A stretch of DNA of 64,000 bases from Iodidimonas sp. SYSU 1G8. GTDB taxonomy: Bacteria; Pseudomonadota; Alphaproteobacteria; SMXS01. This document shows, piece by piece, positions 38,427 to 46,093 of this stretch (within the stretch, counting starts at the first letter, position 1; each line of letters starts with the position of its first letter). The notes under the pieces were generated by a model. It ran no database searches. It was not told the DNA's origin and worked only from the letters and a program-made list of their open reading frames with translations. The translations under genes and the position numbers were made by a program. The stretch is from the NCBI RefSeq assembly GCF_039655775.1, contig NZ_JBBYXJ010000002.1, positions 186,001-250,000 on the forward strand, read 5' to 3'.

Positions 38427-39575
38427 TCAGCTCTTGCTCCGGGCCTTCAGGCCCGGTCCCGACAGATAGTGGCCGCTGCGCTTGGCCTTGGTGGCCAGAT
38501 ACAGTTCGTTGTGGGCGTTGGACGGAAATTCGTGCGGTACCCGTTCGACCACTTCGATACCAAAGCGCGCCAGCGAATCCACCTTGTCCGGATTGTTGGT
38601 CATCAGACGCACCCGGTCGAAGCCCAGATTGCGCAGCATTTCCGCCGCGGGCAGGAACAGACGCTCGTCCGCGTCGAAGCCCAGCCGTTCATTGGCCTCT
38701 ACCGTATCGAAGCCGTCATCCTGCAGATGATAGGCGCGCAGCTTGTTGATCAGGCCGATGCCGCGGCCTTCCTGCGCCAGATACAGGAGGATGCCGCTTC
38801 CCGCCGCGCCGATGGCCGCGATGGCGCCCTGGAGTTGCTGGCCGCAATCGCATTTCAGCGAGCCGAGCAGATCGCCCGTGAAGCATTCGGAATGCAGCCG
38901 GATCAGCACGGGCTCGTCGGGCGGCGGATCGCCGATCACGATCGCCAGATGCTCCACGCCGCCATCCTCTGGCCGGAACGCGATCACACGGGTGTTTTCG
39001 GCGCCGTGCAGCGGCACGCGGGCGGACGATACCGGACGCAAGCTGATCGCCGCGACCTCGTCATAGGCCTCGATGTCTTCCGCGCTGACGCTGGGGATGG
39101 AGTCGGAATCCACCATGTCCACAGGCACCGTCACCACCGCCGGCAACAATTGGCCTAACTTGCACAATTTGATGGCGGCGCGCACGGCGGCGGGCACGGC
39201 ATCCCATGACCGGGCGAAGGGCCCCCGCATGGGATTGTCCAGATCATGGGTCGGATCCGCCAGCGAGCGGATCAGCCGGGCGTTGAAATGAGTGGCGACA
39301 GGCATGCGAATGATGTCCGCGCCTGTCGGGTTGATGCGTAGAACGGCAGCCCGGTTGGCGGTCAGCGCCACCATGGGCGTTTCGCTGGACCGGCGCTTGA
39401 TGTCGACCATTGTTTCCGGCGTCACCGACTCCGCGGCAAGGCACAGGATGGAGCGCTCGCCATCGGTCACCGCCGCCAGTCGTCCGCGGCGCAGCGCGGC
39501 GAATGCATCATCGACCCGCCGCAGCAACGCATGCCGCGCGTCGGCGTCCCGGGCAAATGTCGGCTTCCAGTTCAT
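38427..39575 (-). CDS. ribA: GTP cyclohydrolase II with degenerate RibB-like N-terminal domain
   Basis: The C-terminal half (about 185-382) is GTP cyclohydrolase II, the first step of riboflavin synthesis: zinc ligands in SECFTGDLLGSLKCDCG, then the QEGRGIGLINKLRAY motif. The N-terminal half resembles DHBP synthase (RibB) in layout but lacks the acidic DRENEGD and RTGHTE-type active-site motifs, so it is probably inactive. Start 39575 (MNWKPT) has no ribosome-binding site and lies 10 bases from an AT-rich TATATAAG, so the mRNA may be leaderless. Confidence 0.92.
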   Translation of the reverse strand: MNWKPTFARDADARHALLRRVDDAFAALRRGRLAAVTDGERSILCLAAESVTPETMVDIKRRSSETPMVALTANRAAVLRINPTGADIIRMPVATHFNARLIRSLADPTHDLDNPMRGPFARSWDAVPAAVRAAIKLCKLGQLLPAVVTVPVDMVDSDSIPSVSAEDIEAYDEVAAISLRPVSSARVPLHGAENTRVIAFRPEDGGVEHLAIVIGDPPPDEPVLIRLHSECFTGDLLGSLKCDCGQQLQGAIAAIGAAGSGILLYLAQEGRGIGLINKLRAYHLQDDGFDTVEANERLGFDADERLFLPAAEMLRNLGFDRVRLMTNNPDKVDSLARFGIEVVERVPHEFPSNAHNELYLATKAKRSGHYLSGPGLKARSKS

Positions 39576-39583
39576 GGGACTTA

Positions 39584-39607
39584 TATACGGCGACCAGAAG
39601 CCGTATA
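39584..39607. promoter_or_regulatory. Inverted repeat in the ribA/response-regulator divergent promoter
   Basis: TATACGGC and GCCGTATA, a perfect 8-base inverted repeat with an 8-base spacer, 9 bases upstream of the ribA start and 42 upstream of the response-regulator start. Its size suits a dimeric regulator. No known family consensus is recognised. Confidence 0.5.
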
Positions 39608-39648
39608 ACAGAGGAATAGAGAATACGGTACAGCGAGGGGGTCTCGAT

Positions 39649-40338
39649 ATGTCCGTGCATAGACACGTGCTGCTGATCGACGATGACGCCGATCTGCGGC
39701 GCACGCTCGCCGATCAGTTGACACTGATCGACGACTTCACCGTCGAGGAAGTCTCGACCGGCACCGAGGGCCTGAAGAAGGTTCGTGGCGGTGACTACAA
39801 TCTCGTGCTGCTCGATATCGGCCTGCCGGATCTGGATGGGCGCGAAGTCTGCCGCCTCATCCGCCGCGCCGGGATGAAGATGCCCATCATCCTGCTCACG
39901 GCCGCCGCGACGGATGCGGACACCATTCTGGGCCTGGAGTCGGGGGCCAATGATTATGTGGTGAAACCGTTCAATTTCGCCGTGTTGCTCGCCCGCATGC
40001 GCGCCCAGCTCCGCCAGTTCGAGCAAAGCGAGGACGCTGTGTTCCGCATGGGACCCTACACCTTCCGTCCCAGCCAGAAGCTGCTGGTGGACGAGGAACG
40101 GGGCAGCCAGAAGGTCCGCCTGACCGGCAAGGAAACCGACATCCTGAAATATCTCTACCGCGCCGCCGGCTCGGTCAGTCGAGAGGTCCTTCTGGACCAG
40201 GTGTGGGGATACAATGCCAGCGTCAGCACGCATACGCTCGAAACCCATATCTACCGGCTGCGGCAGAAACTGGAACGGGACCCCGCGAACGCGACCATCC
40301 TGATCACCGAGGGCGGCGGCTACCGCCTGCGGCCCTGA
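39649..40338 (+). CDS. OmpR/PhoB-type response regulator
   Basis: A 229-residue two-domain transcription factor. The receiver domain has D11-D13, phosphorylation site D56 (LLDIGLPD), the threonine in ILLTAA and lysine in VVKPFN. The winged-helix DNA-binding domain ends with SVSTHTLETHIYRLRQKL and GGGYRLRP. The start at 39649 follows GAGGGGG. No histidine kinase gene is adjacent; the gene is followed 2 bases later by an MBL-fold gene. An inverted repeat in front of it could be an autoregulatory site. Confidence 0.94.
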   Translation: MSVHRHVLLIDDDADLRRTLADQLTLIDDFTVEEVSTGTEGLKKVRGGDYNLVLLDIGLPDLDGREVCRLIRRAGMKMPIILLTAAATDADTILGLESGANDYVVKPFNFAVLLARMRAQLRQFEQSEDAVFRMGPYTFRPSQKLLVDEERGSQKVRLTGKETDILKYLYRAAGSVSREVLLDQVWGYNASVSTHTLETHIYRLRQKLERDPANATILITEGGGYRLRP

Positions 40339-40340
40339 GG

Positions 40341-41162
40341 ATGTCCGCGCCGTTCGAGGTCACGTTCTGGGGCGTGCGCGGGTCGATCCCGTGTTCCGGG
40401 CCGGCGACCGCGCGCTATGGCGGCAACTCGTCCTGCGTGGAAATGCGATGCGGCGACCGGCGACTGGTGTTCGACGCGGGCTCCGGTATCCGCCAGCTGG
40501 CCGCGACCATGACCGGTCCGCAGGAGTTCGACCTGCTGTTCAGCCATTTTCACTACGATCACGTGATCGGGCTTCCCTTTTGCGCGCCGCTCTACCGGCC
40601 GCATACCCGCTGCCGCCTCTGGGGCGGGCGCACGGGAATGGAAACGGGCGTGCGCCAGGTGCTGTCGGACTTCATGGCCGCGCCGCTGTTTCCGCTGCGG
40701 CTGGATTTCTTCGCGGGCAACCTCAGCTTCCACGATTTCCGCCCCGGGGAATCCATCGATCTGGGCGACGGTATCCGGCTACAAACGGCGGCCTTGAACC
40801 ATCAGGACGGGGCAACGGGATACCGTGTGGAGTTCGCTGGCCGTGCCGCCTGCTACGTGACCGACACCGAACAGCCCGAAGGCCGGCTCGATCCGGGCAT
40901 CCTCCGGCTGATCGACGGCGCGGATCTGTTTATCTACGATTGCACCTACACCGACGAGGAATATCCGGCGCACAAGGGCTGGAGCCATTCCACCTGGCAG
41001 GAAGGCATGCGCCTCGCCGACGCGGCCGGGGTCGGCACCTTCGCCATTTTCCACCACGATCCCGGGCATGACGACGACTTCATGGATGGCGTGGCGGCCC
41101 AGGCCGAGCAGGCCCGGCCCGGAACGATCGTCTCCCGCGACGGTATGTCGCTGATGCTCTGA
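40341..41162 (+). CDS. MBL-fold metallo-hydrolase
   Basis: A 273-residue metallo-beta-lactamase-fold hydrolase. The N-terminus FEVTFWGVRGSIPCSG and GGNSSCVEM are typical of the tRNase Z/phosphodiesterase-like branch. The metal ligands include HFHYDH and later the D in YVTDTEQ, D in FIYDCTYTDEE and H in FAIFHHDPGHDD. It is 2 bases downstream of the response regulator, a pairing that suggests a signalling role, possibly cyclic nucleotide or phosphodiester hydrolysis, but the substrate is not determined. Confidence 0.88.
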   Translation: MSAPFEVTFWGVRGSIPCSGPATARYGGNSSCVEMRCGDRRLVFDAGSGIRQLAATMTGPQEFDLLFSHFHYDHVIGLPFCAPLYRPHTRCRLWGGRTGMETGVRQVLSDFMAAPLFPLRLDFFAGNLSFHDFRPGESIDLGDGIRLQTAALNHQDGATGYRVEFAGRAACYVTDTEQPEGRLDPGILRLIDGADLFIYDCTYTDEEYPAHKGWSHSTWQEGMRLADAAGVGTFAIFHHDPGHDDDFMDGVAAQAEQARPGTIVSRDGMSLML

Positions 41163-41178
41163 ACGGCGGCCTCCGGGT

Positions 41179-41973
41179 TCAGACCTCCAGATCCACCGTA
41201 ACCGGGACGTGATCCGAGGCGCGTTCCCAGCCGCGAGCCTCGTCGAGGATATGGACGGACCGCAGGCTGGATTTCAGCTCGGGCGTCACCCAGATGTGAT
41301 CCAGCCGTCGGCCCCGGTTTGACTCGCGCCAGTCCTTCGCGCGATAGCTCCACCAGCTGTAGAGCTTCTCCGGCTCGGGATGAAACTCGCGGATGGCATC
41401 GATCCAGCCGGTCTTGAGCAGCGCCGTGAGCTTTTCCACCTCGACTGGGGTGTGAGAGACCACGTTGAGCAGCTGCTTGTGCGACCAGACATCGAATTCC
41501 GACGGCGCCACGTTCAGGTCGCCGACCAGGATCATCCTCCCGTCCGGACGGCACCGGCCGGTGAACCAGTCGGTTGCCTCGTCGAGAAACATCAGCTTGT
41601 GGGCGAACTTCTCGTTCACCGACGGATCCGGCTCGTCGCCGCCGGCGGGGATGTAGAAATTGTGCACCTCGATGCCGCCGCGCAGCGTCGCGTGGACGTG
41701 GCGGGCATCTTCCTTGCCGCACCAGTTGCGCCGCTCCGAGGCCTCGAACGGCCAGCGCGACAGAATGGCGACGCCGTGATAGCCCTTTTGTCCGGCGACC
41801 ACATGATGGGTATAGCCAAGCTTTTCGAACGGCTTCAGCGGGAACATGGGGTCGGGAACCTTGGTTTCCTGCAGACAGATCACGTCAGGCTGCAGGCGTT
41901 CGATCAGCGCGGTAGCCAGATTGATGCGCAGGCGCACCGAATTGATGTTCCACGTCGTCAGCCGAAGGCTCAT
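41179..41973 (-). CDS. xth: Exodeoxyribonuclease III (AP endonuclease)
   Basis: Repair nuclease that cuts at abasic sites and degrades 3' ends. The 264-residue EEP-fold protein has TWNINSVR (N at about 8), VICLQETKV (catalytic E at about 35), GDLNVAPSEFD, RLDHIW and the C-terminal ERASDHVPV (catalytic H). Start 41973 gives the family N-terminus; the longer frame to 42171 is the antisense-free extension through the neighbouring gene. It lies 11 bases downstream of a hypothetical gene, likely co-transcribed with it. Confidence 0.96.
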   Translation of the reverse strand: MSLRLTTWNINSVRLRINLATALIERLQPDVICLQETKVPDPMFPLKPFEKLGYTHHVVAGQKGYHGVAILSRWPFEASERRNWCGKEDARHVHATLRGGIEVHNFYIPAGGDEPDPSVNEKFAHKLMFLDEATDWFTGRCRPDGRMILVGDLNVAPSEFDVWSHKQLLNVVSHTPVEVEKLTALLKTGWIDAIREFHPEPEKLYSWWSYRAKDWRESNRGRRLDHIWVTPELKSSLRSVHILDEARGWERASDHVPVTVDLEV

Positions 41974-41984
41974 GCGGATTCCGT

Positions 41985-42578
41985 CTAGAAGATGTTGAAG
42001 GTGCGGCCGCTGAGGCCGATCGGCCAGCGCCCACGCTCGAACAGCCGGAACTTCAGGCCGAAGGGATGATCCTCCACCGCCTGGGCGGCCAGCACCAGCG
42101 CCGCCTGATAACAGGCCTGGACTGCAGCGCCAGTGGCGGCCTCGATCACCTCCGGCTCCTCGATCGGCCACAGCGAGGCGGCGTTGGCCGTCGCTTCGAC
42201 GATCTGCGGTCCAGCGGCCTCGGCGATGAAGGACAACGTGTCGCTCAGGCTTTCCTCGTCGAACTGCATCAGCGCCTCGCGGCTCAGATCGGCGCGTAAT
42301 TGTTCCTCGACTTCCCAGGCTTCGCTGTTCAGGTCCGTACTGCTGGCGGCATCGCCGGCTTCGGCCCAGTCCATGACCGGCACGGGTGTCGCGTCGGGAA
42401 AGCCCAGCATGTCCAGATAGCGCTGGGCCAGTGCCCGGTCGGTCTCGTCCAGGGGCTCGCCGATCCGGCTGAACCAGGGCATGCGCTCGACCACTTCGCC
42501 GAGGCGGCGGATGGCGGTCAGCGCGGCCAGCTGGTCTTCGTCCAAGCCGTCCAGATCGTCGTCGTCATCATGATCCAT
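41985..42578 (-). CDS. Hypothetical acidic protein upstream of xth
   Basis: A 197-residue protein starting with a run of aspartates (MDHDDDDDLDGLDEDQ). The middle is helical with acidic stretches, and the C-terminus FGLKFRLFERGRWPIGLSGRTFNIF is basic and aromatic. No signal peptide, membrane segment or known motif is visible. Its start follows GGATGACCC with a GGAGG-like AGGATG. The gene is followed closely by xth. Family not recognised; it is probably a lineage-specific cytosolic protein. Confidence 0.72.
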   Translation of the reverse strand: MDHDDDDDLDGLDEDQLAALTAIRRLGEVVERMPWFSRIGEPLDETDRALAQRYLDMLGFPDATPVPVMDWAEAGDAASSTDLNSEAWEVEEQLRADLSREALMQFDEESLSDTLSFIAEAAGPQIVEATANAASLWPIEEPEVIEAATGAAVQACYQAALVLAAQAVEDHPFGLKFRLFERGRWPIGLSGRTFNIF

Positions 42579-42978
42579 GGGTCATCCTCCGCGCCCTTTG
42601 TAGGTCCCGGGGGCCCGGACGTCGAGCCCCAGACATGAATAAGCCCGGCCAAGAGAAAATACTTGGCCGGGCTCTGCGCTGTTACGCAAGGTACCAGGAG
42701 GGGGGTCCGGTACCGGCAACGCGAGACGCAGAACACCAAGGGAGGGGATGTGATACTGCGTCTGTAGGGCGTCGCTGTGCGTGTATTTGGTTGCGTCGTC
42801 ACAAAAATTCAACAGTCTTTTTGCCTATTTTTGCACCACAGATATGCAAATCCAATTCAAGTTGGAACGTCAAAGCCTTAAGCTTGCGCAGAAATGACCC
42901 AGCACTGCCCATAAAGCAGGCTACATGCGGTAAAGAAACAGCCCTGACGACGAATCACCGACAGAAAAACCGGTTTTT
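42579..42978. other. Long intergenic region with hairpins and a possible small RNA
   Basis: A 400-base stretch without a credible gene, between lolA's end and the acidic hypothetical gene's start, both leftward. It holds a perfect 12-bp hairpin (42642-42673), two GGTACC palindromes (42690-42695, 42709-42714) and an AT-rich section at about 42785-42860 that could be a leftward promoter. A leftward transcript from there to the hairpin would be about 140-160 nt. Confidence 0.45.
42642..42673 (-). terminator. Strong hairpin, possible leftward terminator
   Basis: AGCCCGGCCAAG and CTTGGCCGGGCT form a perfect 12-bp stem with an 8-base loop (42654-42661). On the minus strand TTATTC follows, a weak T-rich tail. 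It could end transcription from lolA or from a small RNA in the same gap, or it could precede the hypothetical gene as an attenuator. Confidence 0.55.
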
Positions 42979-43641
42979 CTATTTGGTGGGTGGGCCGCCG
43001 CGCTGTGGCCTCGGGTCCTTGAAGCTCCAGAGACTCTTGGACAGATCGACGTTGGTCTCCAGATCATCAAGCGCCACGATGGTCGAGGCGCCGCGTTCAT
43101 CGACGACCTCCCATTCCGTCAGCTTCAACGGGTTGCGAGAGAAGGTCAGCATCATGGTGCCCTCGTCGCGCTTCTTGGGGTCGACGATGGCAACGTTGAT
43201 CCGGTCGGCGTTGCGGCGCATCCGCAGGACCTGAACATCCTGGCCGAAGATGATGTCGCTGCGCACCAGCGCCCGGAGAGGCGTGTCGTTGATCGGCCAC
43301 CGGGTCACCTGCTTGAGATCATAGTCGACCAGGGTGATGATCTTGCCGTCCGCGACGACGAGCAGCGGCGATGGCGGTTCGTATTCGAAGCGCAACTTGC
43401 CAGGTTTCTCCAGCGACAGGGTGCCGCTGGAGACGGCCATGTTGGGCGCGACCTGGTTGAAACGGGCCCGAAGGGACTTGATGTTCTTCAGATAGGCCTG
43501 CACTGCGGCCATGTCCTGTGCCTCGGTGGTCGAGAGCGCGGGAGCCGCGGTTTTCGCAGGCGGGGCGGCAACGGCCGTGGTCACGGCGGCGCCGGCGACG
43601 AGGCCCATCAGGGCAAGGGCGGATACAGCGTGTCGAATCAT
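42979..43641 (-). CDS. lolA: Outer-membrane lipoprotein carrier protein LolA
   Basis: Periplasmic chaperone that carries lipoproteins from LolCDE to the outer membrane. The 220-residue protein has a signal peptide (hydrophobic core SALALMGLVAGAAVTTAVA), then the LolA fold with VQAYLKNIKSLRARFNQVAP, GTLSLEKPGKLRFEYEPP and LVVADGKIITLVDYDLKQ. The stop overlaps an 18-bp palindrome (42963-42980). It lies downstream of ftsK, a recurrent ftsK-lolA pairing. Confidence 0.93.
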   Translation of the reverse strand: MIRHAVSALALMGLVAGAAVTTAVAAPPAKTAAPALSTTEAQDMAAVQAYLKNIKSLRARFNQVAPNMAVSSGTLSLEKPGKLRFEYEPPSPLLVVADGKIITLVDYDLKQVTRWPINDTPLRALVRSDIIFGQDVQVLRMRRNADRINVAIVDPKKRDEGTMMLTFSRNPLKLTEWEVVDERGASTIVALDDLETNVDLSKSLWSFKDPRPQRGGPPTK

Positions 43642-43708
43642 GGGGGCAGCCTATCTGGGGAAACCTGACTTTACCATGAACGCGATCACCGAGTGGGGGT
43701 TCGGCCGG

Positions 43709-46093
43709 TCAGCCGCTGTGATCGCCGATGAGCACCTCGCGCTTGCCCACATGGTTCGCGCCGCTGACCACGCCTTCCTTTTCCATGCGTTCGATGATGC
43801 GGGCGGCCCGGTTGTATCCGATCTGCAGATGGCGCTGCACGAAGCTGGTCGACGCCTTGCCCTCGCGCGCCACCAGCGCGACCGCCTGATCATACAGCTG
43901 GTCCTCGCTGCCGCCCTCGCCGCCGCCGCCGGCCATGTCCAAAATGGTCTCGAACCCGCCTTCCGGCTCCTCCGTGACGCTGGTCATGTAATCGGGCGCG
44001 CCCTGCGCCTTCAGGAAGCGGACCACATCCTCGACCTCGCCATCGGTGACGAACGGGCCGTGGACGCGGGTGACCTTGCCGCCCGCCGCCATGTAGAGCA
44101 TGTCGCCCTTGCCCAGCAGCTGCTCGGCGCCCTGCTCGCCCAAAATGGTGCGGCTGTCGATCTTGGAGGTCACCTGGAAGCTGATCCGTGTGGGGAAGTT
44201 CGCCTTGATGGTGCCGGTGATGACGTCGACCGAGGGTCGCTGCGTCGCCATGATCAGGTGAATGCCGGCGGCGCGAGCCATCTGCGCCAGCCGCTGGATC
44301 GAGCCTTCCACATCCTTGCCGGCGACCATCATAAGATCGGCCATCTCATCGACGATGATGACGATCAGCGGCAGACGCGTCAGCTCCAGCGGCTGGTCCT
44401 CGTAGACCGGGCGGCCGGTTTCCGGGTCGAAGCCGGTCTGCACCGTGCGCGCGAGCTGCTCGCCCTTGTTCAGCGCTTCCACGACGCGGTCGTTATAGGC
44501 GGCCAGATTGCGCACGCCGAGCTTCGACATGGCCTTGTAGCGGTCTTCCATCTCGCGCACGGCCCATTTCAGGGCCACCACGGCCTTGCGCGGATCGGTC
44601 ACCACCGGCGTCAGCAGGTGGGGAATGTCGTCATAGACCGACAGCTCCAGCATCTTCGGGTCGATCATGATGAAACGGCATTCCTGCGGCGGCAGTTTGT
44701 ACAGCAGCGACAGGATCATGGTATTGATGCCGACCGACTTGCCCGAGCCGGTCGTGCCCGCGATCAGCAGATGCGGCATCGCCGCCAGGTCGGCGACGAC
44801 CGGCGTGCCACCGATATCCTTGCCCAGCACCATGGGCAGGCGTGCCTTCGACTTGTCGTAGGAAGTATCGCCGAGCAATTCCCGCAGCAACACGGTTTCC
44901 CGGCTGGCGTTGGGCAATTCGATGCCGATGGCGTTGCGGCCGGGAACCACGGCGACGCGTGCCGAAATGGCGCTCATGGATCGGGCGATGTCGTCGGCAA
45001 GGCCGATGACGCGCGACGATTTGGTGCCGGGCGCCGGCTCAAGTTCGTACAGGGTCACCACCGGACCGGGGCGAACCTGGATGATCTTGCCCTGGACGCC
45101 GAAATCGTCGAGCACGGTCTCGAGCAGCCGGGCGTTCTGCTCGAGCGCCTCTTCGTTGATCCGTGTCGTCTTGTGCGCGGGCGTGGGTTCTTCCAGCAGC
45201 GCCAGCGGCGGCAGGCTGAACGTGGACGAGCCGGGCATGAACTCCAGTGTCGGCTGCTTTTCTTCCTCGGCCCGACGGCTTTCCTTGGCTTTTTTCGGCT
45301 CGCGCTGGACGATGGTCGGCTTGTCGCGCACCGGCGGAGCGTCGTCGGTCTCGTGCGTCTCCGGCACCTCGGCAGCCTGACGCTTCAGGCGCGGCGCGGC
45401 GCGTTCCCGGGGCGCGTCGGCGACCGGATCGGGCTCCCACGCGGGCTCCCGCTCGTCGCTCTCGGCCCTGGCGCGCAGGACGTAGCCAATGGGCGCATAC
45501 AGGAAGCGGCCCACATTGCGCCAGTGACGGATGCTGAAGCCCATGGTCGGCAGCAACACCATCATCGCCAGAACCCCAAGCACCAGGCCGGGAATGAACG
45601 ACGGGACGAAGGAGGGCAGCACCGATCCCAGCAGGCTGTCATGCAGCAGCCGGCCCATCATCCCGCCTGGCCCCGCTTGCAGCGGCCATTCAAGCGCCGG
45701 CGCGATGGCCGTGGCGGCGAAGGCGGCCAGCACCAGGCACAGCGGCAGCAGGGCCAGATAGAACCATATGGAGCGAAGGCCTTGGTGCGTCATGATCCGC
45801 CAGCCCCAGCCCAGCAGCGCCAGGGCGATGGCGTAGCCCGCCAAGCCAACGGCCTGAATCAGCAGATCGGCGATCCATGCGCCCGCGCCGCCCATCCAGT
45901 TGGTGGCGATCGCGTCCGTTTCCGTGTTCAGGCTCGGGTCGGCGGGATTGAAACTGAACAGGGCCAGCGCGAAGACCACCGCCAGTCCGATGACGGCCAA
46001 GCCGCCCAGCTCGATCAGCCGGCGCTGCATGAAGGCGACGAAGGCCGCCGGCAGAAACGAGCTGCGCGTCGACGCGGTGCTTGTCCGTGCCAT
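43709..46093 (-). CDS. ftsK: DNA translocase FtsK
   Basis: Septal DNA pump that clears chromosome ends and activates XerCD at dif. The 794-residue protein has four N-terminal transmembrane helices (about 20-175), a short proline/charged linker, the RecA-like motor with GTTGSGKSVGINTM (Walker A) and VIIVDEMADLM (Walker B), and the C-terminal winged-helix gamma domain LYDQAVALVAREGKAS that reads KOPS. Its ATG shares a base with the stop of the aminotransferase gene. Confidence 0.97.
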   Translation of the reverse strand: MARTSTASTRSSFLPAAFVAFMQRRLIELGGLAVIGLAVVFALALFSFNPADPSLNTETDAIATNWMGGAGAWIADLLIQAVGLAGYAIALALLGWGWRIMTHQGLRSIWFYLALLPLCLVLAAFAATAIAPALEWPLQAGPGGMMGRLLHDSLLGSVLPSFVPSFIPGLVLGVLAMMVLLPTMGFSIRHWRNVGRFLYAPIGYVLRARAESDEREPAWEPDPVADAPRERAAPRLKRQAAEVPETHETDDAPPVRDKPTIVQREPKKAKESRRAEEEKQPTLEFMPGSSTFSLPPLALLEEPTPAHKTTRINEEALEQNARLLETVLDDFGVQGKIIQVRPGPVVTLYELEPAPGTKSSRVIGLADDIARSMSAISARVAVVPGRNAIGIELPNASRETVLLRELLGDTSYDKSKARLPMVLGKDIGGTPVVADLAAMPHLLIAGTTGSGKSVGINTMILSLLYKLPPQECRFIMIDPKMLELSVYDDIPHLLTPVVTDPRKAVVALKWAVREMEDRYKAMSKLGVRNLAAYNDRVVEALNKGEQLARTVQTGFDPETGRPVYEDQPLELTRLPLIVIIVDEMADLMMVAGKDVEGSIQRLAQMARAAGIHLIMATQRPSVDVITGTIKANFPTRISFQVTSKIDSRTILGEQGAEQLLGKGDMLYMAAGGKVTRVHGPFVTDGEVEDVVRFLKAQGAPDYMTSVTEEPEGGFETILDMAGGGGEGGSEDQLYDQAVALVAREGKASTSFVQRHLQIGYNRAARIIERMEKEGVVSGANHVGKREVLIGDHSG

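Noticed and set aside
42690-42714. GGTACC pair as a direct repeat of a mobile element
   Set aside because: Each is only a 6-base palindrome, 19 bases apart, with nothing between them; chance or RNA structure explains them better.
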